From Mesorhizobium sp. WSM2240 (GTDB lineage: Bacteria > Pseudomonadota > Alphaproteobacteria > Rhizobiales > Rhizobiaceae): DNA of 64,000 nucleotides. The DNA lies in the NCBI RefSeq assembly GCF_040438645.1, contig NZ_CP159253.1, positions 4,092,001 through 4,156,000 on the forward strand. Reading direction: 5' to 3'. Below are positions 8,992-17,177 of the stretch, one piece after another; the stretch's first letter is position 1, and every line of letters starts with the position of its first letter. Below the pieces are notes generated by a model. That model was not told where the DNA came from. It saw only the letters and a program-made list of their open reading frames with translations, and searched no databases. The translations under genes and the position numbers were made by a program.

Positions 8992-9786
8992 TTGGAAAAG
9001 ACCAAGGATGTCATCAGGCCGACGGATGCGGATGCGATCCGGCTGGCGAAGACGCTGATCCGGTCGGCGCGCTACGGCTCCATCGCCGTGCTGGAACCGG
9101 AGACGGGCGCGCCGCTGGCGAGCCGTGTCGGCGTCGCGACCGACACTGACGGCTCGCCACTCATCCTGATTTCGATGCTGTCGGCCCACACCAGGGCCAT
9201 CATCGCCGATCCGCGCTGCTCTCTGCTGCTCGGCGAGCCCGGCAAGGGCGACCCGCTCGCCCATCCGCGCATCACGCTGGTCTGCCGCGCGGTGCGCCTC
9301 GAACGCGGTACGCCGCAACAGGCCCGCGCCGAGCGGCGCTATCTCAACCGCAACCCCAAGGCGCAGCTCTATGTCGGTCTCGGCGACTTCTCGCTGTTCC
9401 GGCTCGAAATCGAACGCGGCAGCCTGAATGGCGGCTTCGGCAAGGCATACAACATGACGGCCGCGGATCTGCTGACCGACAGTCCGGCGCTCGACATGCT
9501 CGCTGACAGCGAACAGTCGGCGCTGGACCATATGAACGCCGACCATCTCGACGCCATCAGCGTCTATGCCCGGCATTTCGCCAACGCGTCCGGCGAGGGA
9601 TGGCGGGTTACCGGTTTCGACGCCGAGGGCATGGATATCGCCTCAGGCGACGAGATCCGGCGAATATTCTTCCCGCAACCGCTTTCGGATGCGGGCGAAC
9701 TCAGGAAAATCCTGGTGGAAATGGCCAAGGCGGGAAGGGCCGCGCTGGGAGTTGGACTTAGTCAGGAGACGTCCGTGCCACCTTGA
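8992..9786 (+). CDS. HugZ-like pyridoxamine 5'-phosphate oxidase-fold protein with DUF2470
   Basis: A 264-residue protein. Residues about 10-150 form a split-barrel FMN-binding-like domain (LIRSARYGSIAVLEPETGAPLASRVGV, LISMLSAHTRAIIADPRCSLLLGEPGKGDPLAHPRITL). The C-terminal 85 residues (LDHMNADHLDAISVYARHFA...) are a DUF2470 domain. This arrangement is that of HugZ/HutZ heme-utilisation proteins, which in other bacteria help release iron from heme. The only convincing start is TTG 8992. The ArsR-type regulator follows on the same strand after about 135 bp. Confidence 0.83.
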   Translation: MEKTKDVIRPTDADAIRLAKTLIRSARYGSIAVLEPETGAPLASRVGVATDTDGSPLILISMLSAHTRAIIADPRCSLLLGEPGKGDPLAHPRITLVCRAVRLERGTPQQARAERRYLNRNPKAQLYVGLGDFSLFRLEIERGSLNGGFGKAYNMTAADLLTDSPALDMLADSEQSALDHMNADHLDAISVYARHFANASGEGWRVTGFDAEGMDIASGDEIRRIFFPQPLSDAGELRKILVEMAKAGRAALGVGLSQETSVPP

Positions 9787-9921
9787 GATTTGCGTCAAAT
9801 GCTTCTACGTTGAAGTAATACTAATAGCCGGGTGATTCAGAGCGCGTTGCGCGAGATCCGGTTTCGCTTTCCGACGTTATTGCCCCCATGGCGTCTGAAT
9901 GAGCAAGGATTGTGGGGCATC

Positions 9922-10263
9922 ATGATGTCGAAACAGCTTATCGCGAACGCCGAATCGGCCGCAGCACTGCTGACGCTGCTCGGAAATGAGAAGCGGCTGG
10001 TGATCGTGAGCCATCTGCTTGATGGCGAGATGTCGGTCGGCGCGATCGCCGAAAAGGTTTCTCTCAGTCAGTCAGCCCTTTCGCAGCACCTGGCGAAGCT
10101 GCGCAGCGTCAACCTGGTCGAGACGCGCCGCGACCGCCAGATGATCTACTACTCCTGTCGATCCGAAGCGGTGCGGCAGCTCCTGGGAACGCTGGACGGC
10201 ATTTTCAACTTCAAGGCGAACGGCAAGCACCCGGAGCGCCTAGAGGCCATGGCAGAGACTTGA
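9922..10263 (+). CDS. ArsR-family transcriptional regulator
   Basis: A small (113-residue) winged-helix repressor. The pattern LTLLGNEKRLVIVSHLLDGEMSVGAIAEKVSLSQSALSQHLAKLRSVNLVETRRDRQMIYYSC is the full ArsR/SmtB DNA-binding core. The classic metal-binding ELCVCDL motif is absent (the equivalent stretch is GEMSVGAI), so it may sense something other than arsenite-type metals, for instance redox or sulfur species as in the BigR/SoxR branch. Two ATG codons, 9922 and 9925, are possible starts. A short CTTC-N6-GAAG inverted repeat at 9802-9815 could be an operator; that is a guess. Confidence 0.87.
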   Translation: MMSKQLIANAESAAALLTLLGNEKRLVIVSHLLDGEMSVGAIAEKVSLSQSALSQHLAKLRSVNLVETRRDRQMIYYSCRSEAVRQLLGTLDGIFNFKANGKHPERLEAMAET

Positions 10264-10271
10264 CGCCGGTA

Positions 10272-10378
10272 GCGCATCGGCCCGAAAATCGGATTCGATT
10301 TTCGGAAAGCACGATGCGCAGATTCAAAGATCTACAGCGTCCTTTGCGCGTCCGAAGGGACGCGCGGCGCTGTAGACT
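10272..10378. repeat. Rhizobial palindromic intergenic repeat (two hairpins)
   Basis: The space between the ArsR gene and the methyltransferase gene is almost filled by two adjacent imperfect palindromes. The first has GCGCATCG...CGATGCGC arms around a CGAAAATCGGATTCGATTTTCG core (10272-10320). The second has CTACAGCG at 10332-10339 pairing with CGCTGTAG at 10368-10375, around GCGTCC...GGACGC. This two-hairpin layout is that of the short dispersed repeats common in rhizobial chromosomes. From memory I recognise the consensus, but copy number could not be tested. It may act as a transcript-end structure for the upstream gene. Confidence 0.65.
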
Positions 10379-10420
10379 GACGCCGTTTATCCGCCGGATG
10401 ATCCCGCACGAACACCCGGC

Positions 10421-11233
10421 ATGAACTCCGTCCGCATCGCCGATCCTCAGGATCCGCGGGTCGCGCCCTATCTCGATATAAGGGAGCGCGACCTTGCCGG
10501 AAGGCAGGGACGCTTCGTGGCCGAAGGCAAGGTCGTGCTCAATGTCCTGTTCTCGGCCCGGCGATTTGAGGCCGAATCCGTTCTGGTGCTTGAAAGCCGC
10601 CTTCCCGGCCTCGCCGGCACACTGGCGCTGGCTCCCGCCGACATGCCGGTCTATGTCGCGTCCGGCCCGCTGATGGACGCCATTGCGGGCTTCCACATCC
10701 ATCGAGGCGTGCTGGCCATCGGCCGAAAGCGCGCGCCGCAATCGCCGGAGGAACTGCTCGACGAGTTGCCCGAGCGGGCGCTGGTCGTGGTGCTGGTCGG
10801 CATCGCCAATCACGACAATGTCGGCGCGATATTCCGCAACGCGGCGGCGTTCGGAGCCGATGCGGTGATCCTCGATGCGAGTTCCTGCGATCCGCTCTAC
10901 CGCAAGGCGATCCGGGTTTCGGTCGGCGCCGTGCTCAAGATTCCCTTCGCGGTAGCGGACGATGCCGATCGGCTCGTCGATGCGATGGCGCGGCGTGGTT
11001 TCGAACTCTACGGCCTCTCGCCAAGAGGCAAAGCCGACCTGCGCGATATCGAGCGGCCTGAGCGCGCGGCGCTGTGGTTCGGAGCCGAGGGCGAGGGCCT
11101 GCCGGAAAGGCTGCTTGCCCGCCTGAACACGGTGCGCATCGCAATGGCCGGCGGGTTCGACAGCCTGAACGTCGCCGCGGCTTCGGCGATCGCACTGCAC
11201 CGATTGGCGGAACTGGACAAATCAGCCGGCTGA
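10421..11233 (+). CDS. TrmH/SpoU-family RNA 2'-O-methyltransferase
   Basis: A 270-residue SPOUT methyltransferase. The N-terminal substrate-binding part contains FVAEGKVVLNVLF. The C-terminal knot domain has all three SpoU motifs: VLVGIANHDNVGAIFRNAAAFGADAVIL (motif 1 with the Asn and Arg), ALWFGAEGEGLP (motif 2) and VRIAMAGGFDSLNVAAASAIALHRL (motif 3). The enzyme would methylate a ribose in tRNA or rRNA using S-adenosylmethionine; which one is unknown. The start ATG 10421 follows the repeat by about 40 bp. Confidence 0.92.
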   Translation: MNSVRIADPQDPRVAPYLDIRERDLAGRQGRFVAEGKVVLNVLFSARRFEAESVLVLESRLPGLAGTLALAPADMPVYVASGPLMDAIAGFHIHRGVLAIGRKRAPQSPEELLDELPERALVVVLVGIANHDNVGAIFRNAAAFGADAVILDASSCDPLYRKAIRVSVGAVLKIPFAVADDADRLVDAMARRGFELYGLSPRGKADLRDIERPERAALWFGAEGEGLPERLLARLNTVRIAMAGGFDSLNVAAASAIALHRLAELDKSAG

Positions 11234-12313
11234 CGCCGCCTTCTGCAAGGCGCGCACGCGGTCGGCAAGGCTGGTCTTCTTCGCGCCGGCCCCCTGGCTG
11301 CTGTTCGGCGACGACAGCGCCTTCACGATCGGCGAGCCCTGTCCTTCGAGAACGCTGGTCAGATGCACCATCTGCGCCGCCAGCTCGCCGATCCGCTCGC
11401 GCAGGATTTCGTCGTCGCCGTCACTTCCCTTTTCCGCAGCCTTGAGATCAGCCTTCAGCTTGCGGTTTTCGCGCGTCAATGCCGTCAGGCGGCTTTCAAG
11501 CCGCTCGCGGCCGGCGGGCTTGTCATTCTCCTTGTTTTCCGCGGCGGCGCGCGCCAGTTCCTCGCGCAGGCGCGCCAGTTCCTTTCCGCCTTGCTCCAGC
11601 TTTCCCTCGCGCTCGGCGAGCGTCGAAAGCATGCCGGCAACCTTCCGTTCCAGGTCGTCGACTTTCCTGGCCTCGACCCTCAGCGCTTCACGGAGCGTGG
11701 CAGCCTCGCGTTCCCGTTCCTGAAACCGCTTCTCGGCCCGCTCGGCCTTGCTCCTCGACTGGACAGCTTCATTACGAAGCTGCTCCAATTCCGATTCCCG
11801 CGCCACCAGCTCGATCTGGCGGCTGCTCGAAGAGAAGCTGGCGTCGTCATACATGCGGCCGAGTTTCTCGATCTCCGCCGCCCGTTGCTTCAGCACATTG
11901 TCGGTTTCGGCGAGCTTGGCCGACAGCCGCTGCATGTCGTTGCTGTGCTGCCGCAATTCGGTGCGCAGCGCTTCGCCGGCTGTTTCGAGCGCCGTTATCT
12001 CGCGGTTCTTTTCGGAGATCACGAAATTGAGCGCCTTGATTTCTTCGCGGCCCCGGCCGATCTCAACGATTTGGGCCGCATTCTTCTCTTGAAGCGCCTG
12101 CGCCCTCATCTCGAGCCGCCGAGCCGACATTGCGAATTCCGCCCGTATCCGGTCTTTGTCCGCCTGGATCTCGTCGAGCGTCATCGGCATGGAAGCTTCG
12201 ATGCGCTTTCGGGTCAAATTGACGGCGCGCCGCCAGAACGCCGGCGCGATCAAAAGCGCGAGAAAGCCGGCGGTGAAAAAACCGAGTGCAAAGAACAGGA
12301 TGGACTGGATCAC
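11222..12313 (-). CDS. N-terminally anchored coiled-coil protein
   Basis: A 363-residue protein. An N-terminal membrane helix (ILFFALGFFTAGFLALLIAPAFW, about 4-26) is followed by an RR/RK basic patch. About 290 residues of strongly charged heptad sequence then run from about 45 to 335, including AEIEKLGRMYDD and REREAATLREALRVEARKVDDLERK, and form a long coiled coil. The tail is short and serine-rich. I do not know a named function; similar proteins occur in rhizobia as conserved hypotheticals. It overlaps the 3' end of the converging methyltransferase gene by 12 bp. Confidence 0.75.
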   Translation of the reverse strand: MIQSILFFALGFFTAGFLALLIAPAFWRRAVNLTRKRIEASMPMTLDEIQADKDRIRAEFAMSARRLEMRAQALQEKNAAQIVEIGRGREEIKALNFVISEKNREITALETAGEALRTELRQHSNDMQRLSAKLAETDNVLKQRAAEIEKLGRMYDDASFSSSSRQIELVARESELEQLRNEAVQSRSKAERAEKRFQEREREAATLREALRVEARKVDDLERKVAGMLSTLAEREGKLEQGGKELARLREELARAAAENKENDKPAGRERLESRLTALTRENRKLKADLKAAEKGSDGDDEILRERIGELAAQMVHLTSVLEGQGSPIVKALSSPNSSQGAGAKKTSLADRVRALQKAASAG

Positions 12314-12432
12314 GTCGGGTCACGGACTCTGGTTGGAGCGGCTTTGCCGGCGCGCATGACGCCGCCTTCGCGCACGCTGCAACCAATATGCCGGAATGCC
12401 CGCCGGCGGCAACTGGCGCTATGTTCTGAGCG

Positions 12433-13014
12433 CTAGAAGGGATTCCAGGTCGGCCTCTCCGTCAGCTTCAGATAACCGACATTGATGCCGAGCCGCGCGC
12501 CGACGCCGGTGCGCACCGGAACAAGCAGCATGTCGCCGTTCTTCAGGACGTTGAAGCCGACGCCCGCGACGACATAGGCCGAGCCGGCCACGCCCGCGAA
12601 GCGGTGGTAAAGATTAGGAACATCGTCGAGATTGTAGACCAGGATCATATTGCGCGACCCCTGGCCGCCGAAATCCCAGCCTAGCGAGGGCCCCTGCCAG
12701 AACACCTTATGGTCGCCGGCATTCTTGGTGTAGAGCGTGCCCTCGCCATAGGTGAGGCCGCCGACCAGCGCGCCGGAGCCCTCCTCGCCCAGTATATAGC
12801 CGTTGGGCAGGCCATAGGACGAAAAGATCTTCTCGATGACGGTCGCAAGGCCACCGGACGTCGCACCGAAGAAGCGGTGGCCAGAATCGACGATTTCCTG
12901 CGCGGAATATTCCTGCGCCCGCAACTGACCGGTCGAGACGGCCAGGGTGCCTATCAGCGCCAACATCATTGCGGCAAGCCGGAGAACGCTCCGGTCGTAA
13001 AGTCGGGAAAACAT
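12433..13014 (-). CDS. eipA: DUF1134 periplasmic protein, EipA-type envelope integrity protein
   Basis: A 193-residue secreted protein. A signal peptide (LAAMMLALIGTLAVSTGQLRAQ, cleavage after AQA-like RAQ) is followed by the DUF1134 domain. The latter is recognised by GHRFFGATSGGLATVIEKIF, GYILGEEGSGALVGGLTYGEG, GPSLGWDFGGQGSR and GVGFNVLKNGD...VGARLGINVGYLK. In Brucella the family member EipA is a periplasmic beta-barrel protein needed for envelope stress resistance, and its gene is reported to be activated by CtrA. The ATG at 13014 is chosen because the signal peptide starts there. A near-match to a CtrA box (TTTT-N7-TTAA, 13119-13133) lies about 105 bp upstream, close to the chpT/ctrA genes. 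Confidence 0.85.
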   Translation of the reverse strand: MFSRLYDRSVLRLAAMMLALIGTLAVSTGQLRAQEYSAQEIVDSGHRFFGATSGGLATVIEKIFSSYGLPNGYILGEEGSGALVGGLTYGEGTLYTKNAGDHKVFWQGPSLGWDFGGQGSRNMILVYNLDDVPNLYHRFAGVAGSAYVVAGVGFNVLKNGDMLLVPVRTGVGARLGINVGYLKLTERPTWNPF

Positions 13015-13351
13015 GCTTGCAAATCTCCGTCCGGGAGCGTTTTTCGCCGACGCCTCGGCGCGCTGCAACTCTTTGGCGGTCGCTTGCCACGCCGTTTACC
13101 GAATCTATGCCGTAAATCTTTTCCAAGCATTAAGCCTCCATACGAAGATGGCGCTTCGGTGGCCTAGCTGCCCTTTTCGAAAACCGGTTTTCGCCCTATG
13201 GAGCAACCGTTTTGACGATTGAACATTTCACATTTGTTGATGCGTGCGGCAGCGCTGTGTACGACGAGACGGGGTGGGGACGGCCTGATTCGCCACCCGG
13301 TGCGACAGCATTCGCTCGTGCCTCGATTTTAATTGCCGCAGGGACATATTG
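13015..13351. other. Intergenic region between eipA and chpT (337 bp)
   Basis: A divergent promoter region without a supportable gene. It holds a 16-bp perfect palindrome CGAAAACCGGTTTTCG at 13178-13193 and an imperfect CtrA-like element at 13119-13133. The palindrome resembles the core of the rhizobial repeat at 10272, so it may be a solo repeat arm. Confidence 0.5.
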
Positions 13352-13981
13352 ATGGCCGAGCTTTTCACACTTTCAGCAGCCGATCTGGCCGCACTTTTGT
13401 GCAGCCGCGTATGCCACGACATCATTTCGCCGGTCGGCGCGATCAACAACGGACTGGAACTGCTGGATGAGGGCGGCGCCGATGCCGACGCCATGCAGCT
13501 GATCCGCACCAGCGCCCGCAACGCTTCGGCGCGCCTGCAATTCGCCCGCATCGCCTTCGGCGCCGCCGGCTCGGCCGGCATGGTAATCGACACCGGCGAT
13601 GCGGAAGCCGTCGCCACCGCTTTCCTGCGCAACGAAAAACCCGAGCTCACCTGGTCCGGCCGCCGCGCCCTCCTGCCGAAAAACAAGGTCAAGCTGCTGT
13701 TGAACCTGATTCTGGTGGCGCTGGCCGCCATTCCGCGCGGCGGAAAGATCGGCGTTACGCTGGACGATGTCGAGACGGAGCCGAAATTCCAGATTTCGGC
13801 CTCTGGGCCGATGCTGCGCGTGCCGCCGAAATTCCTCGAACTGCATTCCGGACAAAAGCCGGAGGAAGCGATAGACGCCCATTCGGTGCAGCCATACTAC
13901 ACGCTGCTGCTGGCGCGCGAATCCGGCATGGAGATTTCGATCCACGCCACGGCCGAAGAGATCGTCTTCACGGCCGCCTGA
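13352..13981 (+). CDS. chpT: Histidine phosphotransferase ChpT
   Basis: A 209-residue homodimeric phosphotransferase that relays phosphate from the CckA kinase to CtrA and CpdR. The phospho-acceptor histidine is His22 in LCSRVCHDIISPVGAINNGLELLDE. The degenerate ATPase-like C-terminal part follows (LTWSGRRALLPKNKVKLLLNLILVALAAIPRGGKI). ATG 13352 is preceded by the RBS-like GGGAC. Its position beside an orphan receiver gene and ctrA is the usual rhizobial arrangement, and places three steps of the cell-cycle phosphorelay within 2 kb. Confidence 0.93.
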   Translation: MAELFTLSAADLAALLCSRVCHDIISPVGAINNGLELLDEGGADADAMQLIRTSARNASARLQFARIAFGAAGSAGMVIDTGDAEAVATAFLRNEKPELTWSGRRALLPKNKVKLLLNLILVALAAIPRGGKIGVTLDDVETEPKFQISASGPMLRVPPKFLELHSGQKPEEAIDAHSVQPYYTLLLARESGMEISIHATAEEIVFTAA

Positions 13982-14171
13982 TCGGCGATCAAGGGCCGCT
14001 TTGCCACGCCGCGGCGGCTTTACGCTAAGTTTACCTAACCTTTTGTCCGGTTCTTTACCGGGTTGGGATATCGTCTGACGGTCAAAACCGCTGCCTCGCC
14101 AAGTGGCGAGAGCAAGTTTGCTGGCCGAAGAGTCCGCGACTTTTCGGGATCACGCTCGAAGGGACCGTGCC

Positions 14172-14540
14172 ATGAAACGCTGCATGTTCGTCGATGATTC
14201 CAGCGTGATCCGGAAGGTCGCCAAGCGCATATTGGGCGGTCCGGAGATGGTGGTGATCGAAGCGGCGACCGGCCTCGACGCTATCGAAATGTGTGCGGCC
14301 GAGATGCCCGATATCATCGTGGTCGATGGCTCCCTGCCCGATATGCCGACTTCCGAAGTGATCAGCCGAATTCGCGCTATTGAAAGCCCGGTGAAGCCGC
14401 AGATTGCGGTTTGCCTGATCGAGATCGACGTCGGCGCCATCATGCGCGCCAAGCGCGCCGGGGCTCAGGGTTACATACTAAAGCCTTTCACAAGACCGCA
14501 GTTGCTCGAACGCTTTCGCAGTCTCCAGGCAGCCGCCTAA
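14172..14540 (+). CDS. Stand-alone response-regulator receiver domain protein
   Basis: A 122-residue single-domain receiver. The acidic pair D8-D9 (FVDDSS), the phospho-acceptor Asp52 (IIVVDGSLPDM) and Lys104 (YILKPF) are all present. The conserved Thr/Ser at the end of beta-4 is not: the segment reads QIAVCLIEID, with hydrophobic residues there. Phosphorylation-induced switching may therefore be altered. No output domain is attached. It lies between chpT and ctrA, so phosphate exchange with ChpT is a reasonable guess, but it is not CpdR by sequence. A strong bidirectional terminator separates it from ctrA. Confidence 0.85.
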   Translation: MKRCMFVDDSSVIRKVAKRILGGPEMVVIEAATGLDAIEMCAAEMPDIIVVDGSLPDMPTSEVISRIRAIESPVKPQIAVCLIEIDVGAIMRAKRAGAQGYILKPFTRPQLLERFRSLQAAA

Positions 14541-14543
14541 CGC

Positions 14544-14568
14544 AAAAACCCGGCAATGCCGGGTTTTT
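14544..14568. terminator. Bidirectional intrinsic terminator between the receiver gene and ctrA
   Basis: AAAAACCCGGC at 14544-14554 pairs with GCCGGGTTTTT at 14558-14568 across a 3-nt loop. The A and T runs on each side make it a Rho-independent terminator for both converging genes. Confidence 0.92.
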
Positions 14569-14588
14569 GATGGTGTTTTTTGAACCAG

Positions 14589-15284
14589 TCAGGCGCTTTC
14601 GCGGATCTCTTCCGGCTCGCGCAGCACGTAGCCGCGGCCCCAGACCGTCTCGATATAGTTCTGCCCGCCGGAGGCCGCGTCTAGCTTCTTGCGCAACTTG
14701 CAGATGAAAACGTCGATGATCTTCAGCTCCGGCTCGTCCATCCCGCCATAGAGGTGGTTGAGGAACATCTCCTTGGTAAGCGTCGTGCCCTTGCGCAGCG
14801 AGAGCAGTTCCAGCATCTGGTATTCCTTGCCGGTCAGATGCACACGCTGGCCGCCGACCTCAACGGTCTTGGCGTCGAGATTGACCACCAGGTCGCCAGT
14901 GGTGATGACCGACTGGGCGTGACCCTTGGACCGGCGCACGATCGCATGGATGCGCGCGACGAGTTCGTCCTTGTGGAACGGCTTGGTCATGTAGTCGTCC
15001 GCGCCAAAGCCGAGGCCGCGAACCTTGTCCTCGATGCCGGCCATGCCGGAGAGAATCAGGATCGGCGTCTTTACCTTGGACAGGCGAAGCGTTCTCAAGA
15101 CTTCATAGCCCGACATATCGGGCAAATTGAGATCAAGGAGAATAATATCGTAGTCATAGAGCTTGCCGAGATCGACGCCTTCTTCACCAAGATCGGTGGT
15201 ATAGACGTTGAAGCTTTCCGACTTCAGCATCAGCTCGATACTCTGTGCGGTTGCACTGTCATCTTCTATCAGCAGAACGCGCAT
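14589..15284 (-). CDS. ctrA: Cell-cycle master response regulator CtrA
   Basis: A 231-residue OmpR-type regulator. The receiver domain begins [18 protein letters not shown] and has phospho-acceptor Asp51 ([10 protein letters not shown]) and [12 protein letters not shown]. The winged-helix domain includes [53 protein letters not shown], which is almost diagnostic for CtrA. In alphaproteobacteria CtrA blocks replication initiation and drives division, motility and envelope genes. The start is ATG 15284. The long upstream region carries an inverted TTAACCAT site and four GANTC methylation sites, pointing to autoregulation and CcrM control. Confidence 0.97.
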   Translation of the reverse strand: MRVLLIEDDSATAQSIELMLKSESFNVYTTDLGEEGVDLGKLYDYDIILLDLNLPDMSGYEVLRTLRLSKVKTPILILSGMAGIEDKVRGLGFGADDYMTKPFHKDELVARIHAIVRRSKGHAQSVITTGDLVVNLDAKTVEVGGQRVHLTGKEYQMLELLSLRKGTTLTKEMFLNHLYGGMDEPELKIIDVFICKLRKKLDAASGGQNYIETVWGRGYVLREPEEIRESA

Positions 15285-15735
15285 TTCATTCCCCTTTTCT
15301 GCCGCCGGACCGTGTGGCGCACCATACGGTGCCGGAGCAGCGATTGCCGTGAGCCGAGGCTGCCACCGAATGGTTAACAAAACCTAATTCTGCCCGCAAA
15401 GCGATACCAGATTTTTTAACCCTTGGATACATTCTCTTGAATCTTATGACGAATCCCAACGATCAGTCCTTAATGCGTCGCATGAACAAACAGCTTCAAG
15501 TGATTCATGTGATTCACCCCCGCCGGCAATTCAGCTTTGCACCCGAATTTTTACCGGGCCTTAAGTCCTGACGCGTATGATTAACAATGCCCGTAAACGA
15601 ATGGTTACCAGCGTCGAAAAATCTTAGGAATTCGTTTCCTATGGCGGCGTTGGGCTGGCCGGACCGTTTGCGACAGGGTCGTTTTCGTGGGTAGGGCTGC
15701 TTGTTCAGAGTTTTGCGTCTCCGGGAGTACAGGTC
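15285..15735. promoter_or_regulatory. Regulatory region between ctrA and fliJ with CtrA half-site and GANTC cluster
   Basis: A 451-bp divergent intergenic region with no gene. On the ctrA strand TTAACCAT is found at 15377-15370. GANTC, the CcrM methylation site, occurs at 15439, 15451, 15502 and 15511; the last pair lies in a TGATTCA-TG-TGATTCA direct repeat. Several TTAA half-sites (for example 15560 and 15580) occur nearer fliJ. The motifs are seen directly; their use is inferred from the Caulobacter and rhizobial ctrA promoters. Confidence 0.6.
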
Positions 15736-16113
15736 ATGAAGTCACGTGAAAACCTCGTTCGGCTGAAGCAGTTTCAGGTGAACGAGAAACGCCGGCAGCT
15801 GCTTCAACTCGACATGATGATCTCGGAATTCGAACGCATGGCCGGCGAACTGGATTTCCAGATCAACGCCGAGGAAAAGAAGGCCGGCATCACCGACATC
15901 AACCATTTTGCATATCCGACCTTTGCCAAAGCCGCCCGCTTGCGCAGGGACAATCTCATAAATTCCCAGACCGACCTCGCCCAGCAGCGAAGCGTCGCCG
16001 AATCATTACTCGCCGAAGCTGAAGCGGAGCTTTCCAAGGCGGAGATGCTGGAATCGCGCGACGGCAAAATGCGCGAGATCGACAATGACAGCCGTAGCGC
16101 AATGATCGGCTGA
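15736..16113 (+). CDS. fliJ: FliJ-like flagellar export chaperone
   Basis: A 125-residue, highly charged helical protein (MKSRENLVRLKQFQVNEKRRQLLQLDMMISEFERMAGELD...) with the heptad pattern and length of FliJ. FliJ is the stalk-like component of the flagellar type III ATPase complex that works with FliI and FliH. In rhizobia a fliJ-type gene next to ctrA, far from the main flagellar cluster, is usual; here the cluster starts about 20 kb further on. It is divergent from ctrA, so CtrA sites in between could serve both. Confidence 0.8.
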   Translation: MKSRENLVRLKQFQVNEKRRQLLQLDMMISEFERMAGELDFQINAEEKKAGITDINHFAYPTFAKAARLRRDNLINSQTDLAQQRSVAESLLAEAEAELSKAEMLESRDGKMREIDNDSRSAMIG

Positions 16114-16178
16114 ATACCGGGCCAACGCCGCAAAACCCGCCACTATCCGCCGGGTTGCGCATTCGCTATAGCGCGGCT

Positions 16179-16628
16179 ATGCGGTTTCTTCTTCCGATCA
16201 CGCTTCTTGCCGCCGCGATTTCGTTCGCGTTCGGCCTGGTATTGCCGCTGATCCGCATCGAGCGGCTTTTCGTCTTTGCCGACGAGCCGTCGCTGCTCGC
16301 AATGATCTCGGGACTGTGGGCAGAGGGCGATATTGCCCTTGCGATCGTCATTGCGCTGTTTTCGGTAATTTTTCCGGCGATGAAGCTAGGCGTGCTTTAC
16401 CTGGCTGCGTACGCAGGAGTCGGCCGGCCACGCATACCTGACTGGTTTCGCGTGCTGGCCAATTGGTCGATGCTGGATGTGGTGTTGGTGGCTCTGGTGA
16501 TATTCGCGGCAAAAACGAGCGGTCTAGCGACAGCGTTCACCAAGCCTGGCCTGTGGTTCTTCGCCGCCTCGGCGGTGCTGACGGCTGCCGCGTCGGGTCT
16601 GGCGAAGCGCCAGAGCCTGCATTCCTGA
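16179..16628 (+). CDS. PqiA-family (paraquat-inducible protein A-like) membrane protein
   Basis: A 149-residue inner-membrane protein with four predicted helices: FLLPITLLAAAISFAFGLVLPLI, IALAIVIALFSVIFPAMKLGVLYLA, MLDVVLVALVIFAA and LWFFAASAVLTAAASGL. The segments SVIFPAMKLGVLYLA and NWSMLDVVLVALVIFAAK match the core of the PqiA family, whose larger members take part in lipid transport across the envelope; this copy is a single short unit. ATG 16179 was chosen over an in-frame TTG at 16155. Its role next to sciP is unknown. Confidence 0.75.
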   Translation: MRFLLPITLLAAAISFAFGLVLPLIRIERLFVFADEPSLLAMISGLWAEGDIALAIVIALFSVIFPAMKLGVLYLAAYAGVGRPRIPDWFRVLANWSMLDVVLVALVIFAAKTSGLATAFTKPGLWFFAASAVLTAAASGLAKRQSLHS

Positions 16629-16646
16629 ATTGTCAGTGGGCCGGCG

Positions 16647-16922
16647 TCAGTGCCGGTACTGCTGGATACGCGTGGTGCGCAGGCCGGCAAGGCCGTATTC
16701 ATCGATCGAGGCCTGCCAGGAAAGGAATTCTTCGGTCGTGAGCTTGTAGCGCTGGCAGGCTTCCTCGAGGCTGAGCAGGCCGCCCCGGACGGCGGCAACG
16801 ACTTCGGCCTTGCGGCGGATGACCCAGCGGCGGGTGTTCGTCGGAGGAAGATCGGCGATGGTAAGCGGGCTGCCGTCTGGCCCAATCACATATTTGACAC
16901 GCGGTCTAACCAGATCGGTCAT
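16647..16922 (-). CDS. sciP: CtrA inhibitor SciP (DUF1153)
   Basis: A 91-residue protein matching SciP from end to end: VRPRVKYVIGPDGSPLTIADLP, then TRRWVIRRKAEVVAAVRGGLLSLEEACQRYKLTTEEFLSW and a short basic tail. It contains a helix-turn-helix of the Trp-repressor type. In Caulobacter SciP binds CtrA and blocks transcription from CtrA promoters after replication starts. Upstream, TTAA-N7-CTAA at 16978-16992 is one base off a CtrA box, in keeping with CtrA control of sciP known elsewhere. Confidence 0.93.
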   Translation of the reverse strand: MTDLVRPRVKYVIGPDGSPLTIADLPPTNTRRWVIRRKAEVVAAVRGGLLSLEEACQRYKLTTEEFLSWQASIDEYGLAGLRTTRIQQYRH

Positions 16923-17177
16923 AGTACTCTCTACAAAAACTCAAAGACCCAATCCCGGCAACAATAGCCCAACAGCTTTAAAATTTGCCTAAACGCCCGG
17001 TAAGCGTTGGGTAATGATGGTGAATCCTTCGTTAGCGAGGCCTGCTGCCAGCTTTTCGCAACTGCCTACCGAAAAGCCTTTTGTTTGCAATGGCTTGTGA
17101 TCCAGTCCGAAAAGTGGCGCTTTGTGCTTGCTTGACCTATATTGGCTTCGTTGGCATGAAGCGCCCAAATTTGGAAC

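Noticed and set aside
9802..9815. ArsR operator (CTTC-N6-GAAG)
   Set aside because: The arms are only four bases long and expected by chance; left as a remark in the gene entry.
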